In this document: piece by piece, positions 49,618-61,868 of the stretch
Layout of the letters: the number at the start of each line of letters is the position of its first letter
How positions within the stretch are numbered: position 1 is the stretch's first letter
Source of the DNA: Mesorhizobium_B sp035998495
GTDB taxonomy: Bacteria > Pseudomonadota > Alphaproteobacteria > Rhizobiales > Rhizobiaceae
Reading direction: 5' to 3'
Length of the DNA: 64,000 bases
Assembly (NCBI GenBank): GCA_035998495.1
Contig: DASYHP010000064.1
Coordinates: 124,001 to 188,000 of the forward strand
The notes under the pieces: model-generated
Databases searched by the model: none
What the model was told of the DNA's origin: nothing
The model's input: only the letters and a program-made list of their open reading frames with translations
Program-made: the position numbers and the translations under genes

Positions 49618-50433
49618 TCAGCCATAGCGGCCGGTGATGTAGTCGCGCGTGCGCTTGTCGTCGGGGTTGGTGAACATCTTCTCCGTCGGTCCCTCCTCCA
49701 CGAGAGACCCCAAGTGGAACATGGCCGTGCGCTGCGACACGCGCGCCGCCTGCTGCATGGAGTGGGTGACGATGACGATGGTGAAGTTCTGGCGGAGTTC
49801 GTCGATCAGTTCCTCCACGCGCGCGGTGGCGATGGGGTCGAGCGCCGAGCAGGGCTCGTCCATCAGGATCACCTCGGGCGACACGGCGATGGCGCGGGCG
49901 ATGCAGAGCCGCTGCTGCTGGCCGCCGGACAGGCTCGTGCCCGGCTCGTTCATGCGATCCTTGACCTCGTTCCAGAGGCCGGCGCGCTTCAGGCTCGACT
50001 CCACGATCCCGTCGAGTTCGGCGCGGTCGCGCGCGAGCCCATGGATGCGCGGACCATAGGCCACGTTCTCGTAGATCGACTTGGGGAACGGGTTCGGCTT
50101 CTGGAACACCATGCCGACGCGGGCGCGCAGCTCGACCACGTCGATGCGCGGGTCATAGACATCGTCGTCGTCGAGCAGGATCGTGCCCATGACGCGGGCG
50201 ATGTCGATCGTGTCGTTCATGCGGTTCAGGCAGCGCAGAAAGGTGGACTTGCCGCAGCCGGACGGGCCGATCAGCGCCGTGACCTGGCGCTCGCGCATGT
50301 CGAGGTCCACGTCGTCGAGGGCCTGCTTGGCCCCGTAGAACACGTTCACCTTGCGGGCCCGCATCTTGACCTTTTCATTGGTCGGCGCGCTCACGGGGGC
50401 GTGGCTCATCGTTTCAGGCGATTGCATCAGCAT
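49618..50433 (-). CDS. pstB: Phosphate ABC transporter ATP-binding protein PstB
   Basis: The ATG at 50433 gives 271 residues; a GTG three codons upstream is possible. Walker A is GPSGCGKSTFLRCLNRMND, signature LSGGQQQRLCIARAI, Walker B VILMDEPCSALDP, with PstB-typical LRARVGMVFQKPNPFPKSIY and YITGRYG at the C-terminus. It energises phosphate import through PstC and PstA. It lies between pstA and phoU in the operon. Confidence 0.96.
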   Translation of the reverse strand: MLMQSPETMSHAPVSAPTNEKVKMRARKVNVFYGAKQALDDVDLDMRERQVTALIGPSGCGKSTFLRCLNRMNDTIDIARVMGTILLDDDDVYDPRIDVVELRARVGMVFQKPNPFPKSIYENVAYGPRIHGLARDRAELDGIVESSLKRAGLWNEVKDRMNEPGTSLSGGQQQRLCIARAIAVSPEVILMDEPCSALDPIATARVEELIDELRQNFTIVIVTHSMQQAARVSQRTAMFHLGSLVEEGPTEKMFTNPDDKRTRDYITGRYG

Positions 50434-50460
50434 GGTTCCCACCGAATCCTTTGCGACGCC

Positions 50461-52056
50461 TCACCAGCGTCGCTCGAAGCGCTTGCGCAAGAGGACGGCC
50501 AGCGCGTTCATCAAAACAAGGAAAACCAGAAGCACGAGAATTGCGGCCGACGTCTTCTGGGCGAAGGCCGCCTCGGGGAAGTCGGCCCACATGAAGATCT
50601 GCACGGGCAGGATGGTGGCCGGATCCGTGAAGCCGCCGGGCACGTCCACGATGAAGGCCACCATGCCGATCATCAGGAGCGGCGCCGTTTCGCCGAGCGC
50701 ATGCGCCATGCCGAGGATCGTGCCGGTCATGATGCCGGGCATCGCGAGCGGCAGCACGTGGTGGAACACGGCTTGGGTCTTGGACGCGCCCACGCCATAG
50801 GCGCCTTCGCGGATCGAAGGCGGGACGGCCCGCAGCGCGGCGCGCGAGGCGATGATGATGATGGGCAGCGTCATCAGCGAGAGAACCACGCCGCCCACCA
50901 CGGGTGCGGAGCGCGGCATGCCGAAGAAGTTGAGGAAAACGGCGAGCCCCAGCAGGCCGAACACGATGGAAGGCACTGCGGCCAGGTTGTTGATGTTGAC
51001 CTCGATCAGATAGGTGAGCCGGTTCTTGGGCGCAAACTCTTCGAGGTAGATGGCCGCCGCCACGCCGAGCGGGAAGGCCAGCGCCAGCGTCACGGTCAGC
51101 GTCAGGAAAGAGCCCACAACGGCCCCCCATACGCCGGCGACCTCCGGCTCGCGGCTGGCCGTGCCGAACAGGAACTGGGTGTTGAAGCGGCTTTCGATCC
51201 GCCCCTGGCTTTCCAGGGCATCCAGATAAACAATGGACGCGTCGCTGATCTTGCGTGTGCTTTCGGGCTGCGCGACTGTGCGGAGCGTGGCCGGCGCGGG
51301 CGCATCGGCGCTCGAAAAGGGCAGCATCACCTCGCCCTTCGCCGTGTTGCCGGGCCCCACTTGCGCGAGCTTGACCACCCCGCCCCGGGTTTCCACGAAG
51401 ACCGAGCCCTGCCGGATGCCCAATTCCCGCATGCCGCTCGCGTCGGGGCGCGCGCCGACGCTGTCGGCGGCCGCCTGAATGGTGTTGTCGGCGAAGGTCA
51501 GCGTCACCTCGTCCCCGGCGCCCGAAACGGCGACGAGGCCGGGCAAGGTCTGCCTTTCGCGGCCGCGCGCGGTGAGGCCCTTGAGGTAAAGATCGGCCTC
51601 GTCGTCCAGCAGGATCGGCACGGGCAGGCGGCCGCCCAGAGTCAGGTCGCCATCGAGCGCGTCGCGCTTGACGATGGTGCTCGCGCCCGAGGAGATGAGG
51701 CCGCGCAAGGTGCGTCGCTCCCGGCGCTCGGTGACGCTCGGAAACGCCTCGCCCAGCGCGTCATTGACGATGTCGTCGAAATTGGCGGCGGCCGCCTTGG
51801 CGGGATCGACGCGGGCGGGCGAAAGGTCAAGGTCGAGCACGGCGTAGTTGGCGCGCAGGGCCGGCAGAGCCTGGCTGACGATGGTGCCGAGCAGGATCGC
51901 CAGGAAAAGGGCCGCGATGCCCACGGCGGCCGCGCCCAGCCATTTGAACATGCGCTCGGTGCGGTAGCGCTTGGCCAGCCGTGCGCGCACGATATCGGTG
52001 CTGGAGCGAGCGGGCGCTGTCCCGGGGGCCGGGCGAGTAGCGGCGAGATCAGTCAT
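50461..52056 (-). CDS. pstA: Phosphate ABC transporter permease PstA (with DUF3333-type N-terminus)
   Basis: The ATG at 52056 overlaps the end of pstC by 8 nt and gives 531 residues. The long N-terminal part (first membrane helix near residue 35-55, then a soluble region containing LDLSPARVDPAKAAAANFDD, up to about residue 290) corresponds to the DUF3333 extension of alphaproteobacterial PstA. The C-terminal half has the permease fold with the binding-protein-dependent EAA loop (EGAYGVGASKTQAVFHHVLP). It pairs with PstC in the inner membrane. Confidence 0.95.
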   Translation of the reverse strand: MTDLAATRPAPGTAPARSSTDIVRARLAKRYRTERMFKWLGAAAVGIAALFLAILLGTIVSQALPALRANYAVLDLDLSPARVDPAKAAAANFDDIVNDALGEAFPSVTERRERRTLRGLISSGASTIVKRDALDGDLTLGGRLPVPILLDDEADLYLKGLTARGRERQTLPGLVAVSGAGDEVTLTFADNTIQAAADSVGARPDASGMRELGIRQGSVFVETRGGVVKLAQVGPGNTAKGEVMLPFSSADAPAPATLRTVAQPESTRKISDASIVYLDALESQGRIESRFNTQFLFGTASREPEVAGVWGAVVGSFLTLTVTLALAFPLGVAAAIYLEEFAPKNRLTYLIEVNINNLAAVPSIVFGLLGLAVFLNFFGMPRSAPVVGGVVLSLMTLPIIIIASRAALRAVPPSIREGAYGVGASKTQAVFHHVLPLAMPGIMTGTILGMAHALGETAPLLMIGMVAFIVDVPGGFTDPATILPVQIFMWADFPEAAFAQKTSAAILVLLVFLVLMNALAVLLRKRFERRW

Positions 52057-53437
52057 AGCGTTCCCGGTATTTCTGGACCACGCGCAAGGCGACCACGTTG
52101 AGCGCGAGCGTCGCGCAGAACAGCACCAGGCCCAGCGCGAAGGCGGCGAGCGTCTTGGGGCTGTCGAATTCCTGGTCGCCCACAAGAAGCGTGGCGATCT
52201 GCACCGTCACTGTGGTCACGGCTTCAAGCGGGTTGGCGGTCAAGTTGGCGGCGAGACCCGCCGCCATGACCACGATCATGGTCTCGCCGATGGCGCGCGA
52301 AATGGCGAGCAGCATGGCCGACACGATGCCGGGCAAAGCCGCCGGAAGCACCACCTTGCGGATGGTTTCGGACTTGGTGGCGCCGAGCCCGGCCGAGCCG
52401 TCGCGCAAGGATTGCGGCACGGCGTTGAGAACGTCGTCCGACAGCGAGGACACGAAAGGGATGATCATGATGCCCATGACCACGCCCGCGGCGAGCGCCG
52501 ATTCGGAGGAGACGCTGAGCCCCAGGCTCTCGCCCCAGCCGCGGATGAAGGGCGCGACGGTCAGCGCGGCGAAGAAGCCGTACACGACGGTCGGAATGCC
52601 GGCCAGGATTTCGAGGACCGGCTTGGCCACGGCGCGCACAGGCTTGGACGCGTAGTCGGAAAGATAGATGGCGCACATCAGGCCGATGGGCGCGGCCACC
52701 AGCATGGCGATGAACGTGATGAGCAGCGTGCCCGCGAACAGCGGCACGGCGCCGAAGATTTCGGTGTTCACGGCTCCCCTCTCGTCGCCCGCGCCGACAA
52801 AGGCGCTTTGCGGGCTCCAGTGAAGGCCGAACAGGAAGTCGTGAAGGGGAACGGCTGCGAAGAACCGGAAGGACTCAAACAACAGCGAAAGCACGATGCC
52901 GACCGTCGTCAGAACGGCAACGGTGGCTGCCGCAAGCAGCGTGACCCGCAGAATGCCCTCGACGCGGTGGCGCGCCCGGAAGCGGGGCGCGATCTGTCGC
53001 GAGCCCCAAACGAAGCCGCTCACGATCAGCGCGAGCACGGCGATGGCCTCAAGGATCGAGCTCGTCCGGCCGAGCGTGCGGAAAGTGCCGGCCGCTGCTT
53101 CCTTGGCCGCGTCGAGGAATGCCACCGCCTGGCCGAGCGCGAGCGCGCGAGCGTCGCGCAGGAACGCTTCGGCTTGCGTGGGGCTCAGGCTGGCAAGGCT
53201 CGAGGCCAGCCGGTCGCGGGCGATTCCAGTCTCGACAGCGGGCGACAGCAGCGTCCAGAGAACAAGCAAGAGCAGCGCCGGTCCCGCGGTGACGAGCGCC
53301 AGGAACGTGCCATGCTGGCTGGGCAGCGAGTGCAGCCTGGCAACGTCGCCGCCGACGCTCGCGCGGGCGTATGAGCGTCCATATGCCCAGGCCGCCGCGA
53401 AAGCGGCGGCCAGGATGAGGACCAGAATGCCGGTCAT
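52049..53437 (-). CDS. pstC: Phosphate ABC transporter permease PstC
   Basis: A 462-residue permease of the long alphaproteobacterial form. The N-terminal helix and SYARASVGGDVARLHSLPSQ region precede the conserved core. The core contains PIGLMCAIYLSDYASKPVRA and LEILAGIPTVVYGFFAALTV, with the EAA loop in DGSAGLGATKSETIRKVVLP. It follows pstS by 20 bp. With PstA it forms the phosphate channel. Confidence 0.95.
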   Translation of the reverse strand: MTGILVLILAAAFAAAWAYGRSYARASVGGDVARLHSLPSQHGTFLALVTAGPALLLLVLWTLLSPAVETGIARDRLASSLASLSPTQAEAFLRDARALALGQAVAFLDAAKEAAAGTFRTLGRTSSILEAIAVLALIVSGFVWGSRQIAPRFRARHRVEGILRVTLLAAATVAVLTTVGIVLSLLFESFRFFAAVPLHDFLFGLHWSPQSAFVGAGDERGAVNTEIFGAVPLFAGTLLITFIAMLVAAPIGLMCAIYLSDYASKPVRAVAKPVLEILAGIPTVVYGFFAALTVAPFIRGWGESLGLSVSSESALAAGVVMGIMIIPFVSSLSDDVLNAVPQSLRDGSAGLGATKSETIRKVVLPAALPGIVSAMLLAISRAIGETMIVVMAAGLAANLTANPLEAVTTVTVQIATLLVGDQEFDSPKTLAAFALGLVLFCATLALNVVALRVVQKYRERYD

Positions 53438-53456
53438 GGGGATTTTCCCTTGAGGA

Positions 53457-54461
53457 TCAGGAGCCCATGCCCTTCAGGCTCTGGGCCGCCTCGGCGGCCG
53501 CGGCGCGCTCGGCGTCGGGGAGCGGGATCAGGCCTTTGTCCGCGAGATAGCCTTCGGTCCCCCAAGCGGCGTCCGAGGTGTATTCGGCGATGAACTCCTT
53601 CATGCCGGAGATCACGTCCGCATGCTCCTTCTTCGCGTAGACGAAGAGCGAGCGCGACACCGGGTATTCGCCCGAGGCGATGTTCTCAAACGTCGGCTCG
53701 ACGCCCTCGACCGCGTGGCCCGTCAGCTTGTCGGCGTTCTGGTCGAGGAAGGAGAAGCCGAAGACGCCCACCGCGTTCGGGTTGGCCTCGAGCTTCTGGA
53801 CGATGAGGTTGTCGTTCTCGCCAGCTTCCACGAAAGCGCCGTCCTCGCGGATCTCGGTGCAGGCATCCTCGTTCGCCGAGCTCATTTCGTCGGGGCATGC
53901 CGCTTCCATGACCAGCTCGACAAAGGCGTCACGCGTGCCGGAGGTCGGCGGGGGGCCGAGCACCTCGATCTTGGCGTTGGGCAGCGAGGGGTCCACGTCC
54001 GACCAGTTCTGGTTCGGGTTGGCGACCATCTGGCCGTCCTTGACCACCTGCTTGGCGAGCGCGTTGAAGATCTGCTCCTTGCTCAGCGGGAATTCCTCGC
54101 CTTCCGACGCGCTCGCCAGCACGATCCCGTCGAATCCGACCTTGATCTCGACCGGCGTCACGCCGTTCTGGCGGCAGGTCGCGAGCTCGTCTTCCTTGAT
54201 GGCGCGGGAAGCGTTGGCGAAGTCGGGCGTGTTCTCGCCCACGCCCTCGCAGAACAGCTTTATGCCGCCGCCCGTGCCCGTGGCCTCCACGACAGGGGCC
54301 GAGAACTGGCCGCCCTGCGCGAAGCGCTCGGCCACCGCGGTCGTGAAGGGGAACACCGTGGACGAGCCGACGATGCGGATCTGGTCGCGCGCGACAGCCG
54401 CGCCGGCACTGATGCCGAGCGCGATCGCGCCGGCGCTCACGCCGAGGAGAAGTTTCTTCAT
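53457..54461 (-). CDS. pstS: Periplasmic phosphate-binding protein PstS
   Basis: A 334-residue exported protein. The signal peptide is LLLGVSAGAIALGISAGAAVA. Phosphate-site segments are IVGSSTVFPFTTAVAERFAQ near the mature N-terminus, EATGTGGGIKLFC, and PPTSGTRDAFVELVMEAACP. A four-cysteine pattern (FC, TC, AC, EDAC) suggests disulfides. It is the first gene of the pst operon, with a triple PHO box about 180-210 bp upstream. Confidence 0.95.
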   Translation of the reverse strand: MKKLLLGVSAGAIALGISAGAAVARDQIRIVGSSTVFPFTTAVAERFAQGGQFSAPVVEATGTGGGIKLFCEGVGENTPDFANASRAIKEDELATCRQNGVTPVEIKVGFDGIVLASASEGEEFPLSKEQIFNALAKQVVKDGQMVANPNQNWSDVDPSLPNAKIEVLGPPPTSGTRDAFVELVMEAACPDEMSSANEDACTEIREDGAFVEAGENDNLIVQKLEANPNAVGVFGFSFLDQNADKLTGHAVEGVEPTFENIASGEYPVSRSLFVYAKKEHADVISGMKEFIAEYTSDAAWGTEGYLADKGLIPLPDAERAAAAEAAQSLKGMGS

Positions 54462-54640
54462 CGTGGCCTGCTCCTGTTGAAAGATGAAACGGGGCCGTCA
54501 AGGCCGGAAGCCTCGCGCGACGCCTTGTCCCTGTTCGTTTGCCTGGCGCGGCATGCGGCCCGAGCCGGCCACGCCTCCCGGCGCCGGCGGGCCGTCTTCA
54601 GCGTTCCGCCAGCACCTGCAGGAGCCCGTAGCGGGGTTTT

Positions 54641-54669
54641 ACGACAGCTCCATGACAGCCGCGCGACAG
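54641..54669 (-). promoter_or_regulatory. PHO box upstream of pstS (three 11-bp-spaced repeats)
   Basis: On the minus strand three heptamers CTGTCGC, CTGTCAT and CTGTCGT occur with exact 11-bp periodicity, the hallmark of PhoB tandem binding sites. They lie 180-208 bp before the pstS start, implying a leader of appreciable length. The middle repeat matches the CTGTCAT consensus exactly. Confidence 0.85.
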
Positions 54670-54705
54670 CTCGGTGAAGCCCGGCAAGTCTCTTGTGGAA
54701 GCTTG

Positions 54706-58908
<4,203 letters not shown>

Positions 58909-59202
58909 CCCTCTCCCTTTCCGTCCGGCTCCGGGACGAAGAAGGCGATGCGGCCTTATGGTGAGGCGGCAGTGTTTAAGGATCAGCTAACCTTAAGCAT
59001 GGCAGATGATGCGCCAGGCGCCGGACCGTTTCGGTCCAGAGGCGCGGAGGTGGCGATGCTTTGGGATGCGAGCGCCGGGTGCGTCGGCGCGATACCTGAA
59101 TGGAAGATGAAGCGGGGCTTCAGCCCGGCATCAGGCGCAGCGCCGTAAGCAAAGCACCGCAGCCATGGCCCGCCCATGCTCGACACCAAGGAGGTTCTTG
59201 TC
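58909..59202. other. Divergent intergenic region
   Basis: The region between the hybrid kinase and the first DUF4360 gene carries no credible gene. The AAGGAGG ribosome binding site of the DUF4360 gene is at its right end. I see no EcfG element or clear sigma-70 hexamers. Confidence 0.5.
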
Positions 59203-59796
59203 GTGAAAACCACTCTCGCCGCCGCCCTCGCCCTTGGCCTGGGCGTCTCCTCATTCGCCCATGCCGACGACATCGCTCTGGGCCAGCCCGGCTACGGCGG
59301 CACCGGCTGCCCCTCGGGCAGCGTGTCCGCGACGCTCAGCCCTGACGCCAAGTCGCTGAGCCTGCTCTTCGACGCCTACACCGTCGAGGCGGGCGGAGAC
59401 ACGGGCAAGAAGTTCGACCGCAAGAGCTGCAACATCGCCATTCCCGTCCATGTGCCGCAGGGCCGTTCCGTGTCGGTTCTGGCGATCGACTACCGCGGCT
59501 ACAACAACGTTCCGTCGGGCGCCTCCACCGATTTCAACGTGGAGTATTTCTTTGCGGGCAAGCGCGGCCCCATCTTCAAGAAGACGTTCAGGGGGCCTCT
59601 CGATACGGACTACCTGATCCAGAACTCGCTCACGGCCGACGCCGTCGTGTGGTCGCGCTGCGGCGAGGACGTGAACCTTCGCACCAACTCGTCGATCCGC
59701 GTGAACACCAAGAGCAACAAGCAGGCGCTAGCGACCGTCGATTCTCAGGACGTGAACGCGGCCATCGTATATCTCCTGCAATGGCGGTCTTGCTGA
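59203..59796 (+). CDS. Secreted DUF4360-family protein (paralogue A)
   Basis: The GTG at 59203 is preferred because a perfect AAGGAGG lies eight bases upstream; it gives 197 residues. A signal peptide (LAAALALGLGVSSFAHA) precedes the mature domain. Four cysteines (C36, C76, C153, C197) sit in GTGCPSG, RKSCNIAIP, WSRCGED and the C-terminal RSC, suggesting two disulfides. Family-like blocks are DYRGYNNVPSGA, VEYFFAGKRGPI and LRTNSSIRVNTK. DUF4360 proteins are secreted and uncharacterised. The gene after next encodes a clear paralogue, and the gene between encodes an outer-membrane-type barrel. Confidence 0.85.
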   Translation: MKTTLAAALALGLGVSSFAHADDIALGQPGYGGTGCPSGSVSATLSPDAKSLSLLFDAYTVEAGGDTGKKFDRKSCNIAIPVHVPQGRSVSVLAIDYRGYNNVPSGASTDFNVEYFFAGKRGPIFKKTFRGPLDTDYLIQNSLTADAVVWSRCGEDVNLRTNSSIRVNTKSNKQALATVDSQDVNAAIVYLLQWRSC

Positions 59797-59858
59797 TCGC
59801 GTAAGCCAAAGGCGGGCGGCCAAAGGGCCGCCCGGCCATGCGCAAAGGGGAATCGAGC

Positions 59859-61211
59859 ATGAAGCAGGTGGGCGTGTCGCTGGCGACATTTGTGGTCTGG
59901 GCTGCGGCAAGCTCGGCTTCGGCTGCCGCCGAATGCAGCGTCGGCATCGTTACGGCCAACCCCGAGGCTGGCGCGATTTCGGTCCCCTTCGACTTCTTCG
60001 AGGCCACGCTCGATGATCCTGCGGCCTGCAATCTCGCTGTTCCCAGCGGCGTCGCGCCTGCGCCGGGCACCTTCTCGGTCTACTCGGCCGACTATCGCGG
60101 CTTCGTCAGCGAAGGCGACCAGGTTCAGCTGACAGTCGAGCAGGATGGCTTGATCGACCGGGCGATCGTATCCGGCCCACAGGATGGGCTCATCTTCCGG
60201 AACTATGTCGGCGACTTCGGGACGCCTGAACTCAACTCCGACATCATGCTCGCGCTCTTGACGGCGGCAGATCCGGATTCCGTCGCCCAGCTCGACACCA
60301 TCGACTACCTTCTCGCCGCCACGACCACGCTCGACGAGGTCGAGCAGTCGCTCCGCGACATTGCATCGGCGCGCACGGGAACGATGCTTCACCTGCAATC
60401 GACCGCCGATCTCCTGGCGGGCGGCAACCAGCCCTTCGCGGGGCCGGACGAACTGACGATCCTGGGCGGCGTCGGCTCGCATCTTATCGGCCTCAACGCG
60501 CGCTACTCCATCAGCCCCGACCTGACCTTCTCGGGCGGCGCCGGCTACTTCGACCAGGACCTGAACGGGGCGAACGCGCGCGGCGTGATGTTCACGGGTG
60601 CGCTCCGCTACCTGCCGGCCGCGCCGGCGGCCCTGCGCCCTTTCGCCGAGACCGGCGTGCGGGCGGCCCCGCTCAGCGCCCGCTTCACCCGCTCTTACGA
60701 CGACGGCTCGGAAGATGGCGCCTCCGCCGCCTTCAGCGCCGACGGGCTCTTCGCCGGCGCTTATCTCGAAGGGGGCGTTGTGCTCACGCCTGACACCGAC
60801 AACCAGATCGTCCTGTCCGCCACGGTCGCCCACGATCGGCTCCGCACGGACGCCGTGTCGGAGGAGTTCGGTCCAGACAACCTCTTCGCCGCCTCCTTTG
60901 ACGAGGAAACCACGGCGGTCACCACGGTCAAGCTCGGCGCGGCCTGGACGACGATCCTCGCGCCCGACTTGGATCTCACGCTCAACGGTGGGGTGGGCCA
61001 CGGCGCCGCGGGTGGCGACCTCGACGCCGGCATCGCCTTTGTGGGCGCGGTGGAAGTCGAGGCTCAGGACGACAGCTTCGTTGACTATGGCGCGCGGCTC
61101 GGCTTCAAGCCCGCCGAAAGCTTGAAGGCCGATCTTTTCCTGCAGGGCGTGTCGGCCCGCGAAGCGGGCACGCACGTTTTCTACGGCGGTTCTTTGAGTC
61201 GCCAGTTCTAA
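59859..61211 (+). CDS. Outer-membrane beta-barrel protein with DUF4360-like N-terminal domain
   Basis: The ATG at 59859 has AAAGGGGAA upstream and gives 450 residues. After a signal peptide (SLATFVVWAAASSASAAA) the first ~100 mature residues follow the pattern of the neighbouring DUF4360 proteins: C26, ISVPFDFFEA, CNLAVPSGV with C57, then SADYRGF. They lack the last two cysteines. A helical linker (about 125-190) precedes a region of alternating hydrophobic strands with Gly and aromatic residues (LTFSGGAGYFDQDL, FTGALRYL, TTVKLGAAW, VDYGARLGF), ending in SLSRQF. A C-terminal phenylalanine is the Bam recognition feature of outer-membrane barrels. The barrel resembles an autotransporter translocator domain. 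Confidence 0.8.
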   Translation: MKQVGVSLATFVVWAAASSASAAAECSVGIVTANPEAGAISVPFDFFEATLDDPAACNLAVPSGVAPAPGTFSVYSADYRGFVSEGDQVQLTVEQDGLIDRAIVSGPQDGLIFRNYVGDFGTPELNSDIMLALLTAADPDSVAQLDTIDYLLAATTTLDEVEQSLRDIASARTGTMLHLQSTADLLAGGNQPFAGPDELTILGGVGSHLIGLNARYSISPDLTFSGGAGYFDQDLNGANARGVMFTGALRYLPAAPAALRPFAETGVRAAPLSARFTRSYDDGSEDGASAAFSADGLFAGAYLEGGVVLTPDTDNQIVLSATVAHDRLRTDAVSEEFGPDNLFAASFDEETTAVTTVKLGAAWTTILAPDLDLTLNGGVGHGAAGGDLDAGIAFVGAVEVEAQDDSFVDYGARLGFKPAESLKADLFLQGVSAREAGTHVFYGGSLSRQF

Positions 61212-61265
61212 ATCCAAGCGGCGACGCCGAGGGACGACGGCCCGGCCCGATTCGGGAGGTCAGAA

Positions 61266-61844
61266 ATGAGAAGTCTCCTTGCAGCCCTGGCGCTGGGCGC
61301 GGGCCTTTTGTCTGGTTCCGCCGCTTCTGCTGAGAGCCTCGGCCGACCAAGCTATGGCGGGCCAGGCTGCCCCGCGGGCACCGCGTCCGCCGTGCTCAAG
61401 GGCACGACGCTCAGTGTGCGCTATTCCGCTTACCGCGTCGAAGCCGGCGGCGGCACAGGCAACCGCTTCGATCGCAAGGCGTGCAGCCTGTCGCTGCCCA
61501 TCGACGTGCCGCGCGGCAGATCGGTGGCGATCGTGGCCGCGGACTATCGTGGCTGGGGCCGCCTGCCCGCGGGCGCGCGAGGCGAGTTCCGCGCCGAGTA
61601 CTTCTTTGCCGGCGACACGGGACCCGTGGCGAAGCGTTCGTTGAAGGGCCCCCTGCAGGGCGCCTTCAGACTGTCGACGCCTGGCGGTCCGCTGGTCTGG
61701 TCGTCCTGCGGCAAGGATGTGACGCTCCGGACCAATTCGAGCCTGCGCGTCACGACATCCGGCAACAAGCCCGCCTCGCTCTCCATACGCTCGCAGGACG
61801 TCAGCAACGCGCTCGTGTATCGGCTGAAATGGCGTGACTGCTGA
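61266..61844 (+). CDS. Secreted DUF4360-family protein (paralogue B)
   Basis: A 192-residue protein with GGGAGG upstream of the ATG. The signal peptide is SLLAALALGAGLLSGSAASA. It is an obvious paralogue of the protein encoded at 59203: the same four cysteines (GPGCPAG, RKACSLSLP, WSSCGKD, terminal RDC), DYRGWGRLPAGA, AEYFFAGDTGPV, LRTNSSLRVTTS and SQDVSNALVYRLKWRDC. It lies 54 bp after the barrel gene, so the three genes probably form one transcript. Confidence 0.85.
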   Translation: MRSLLAALALGAGLLSGSAASAESLGRPSYGGPGCPAGTASAVLKGTTLSVRYSAYRVEAGGGTGNRFDRKACSLSLPIDVPRGRSVAIVAADYRGWGRLPAGARGEFRAEYFFAGDTGPVAKRSLKGPLQGAFRLSTPGGPLVWSSCGKDVTLRTNSSLRVTTSGNKPASLSIRSQDVSNALVYRLKWRDC

Positions 61845-61868
61845 TCCGGCGGCCGCCCGGTCCAGCGT

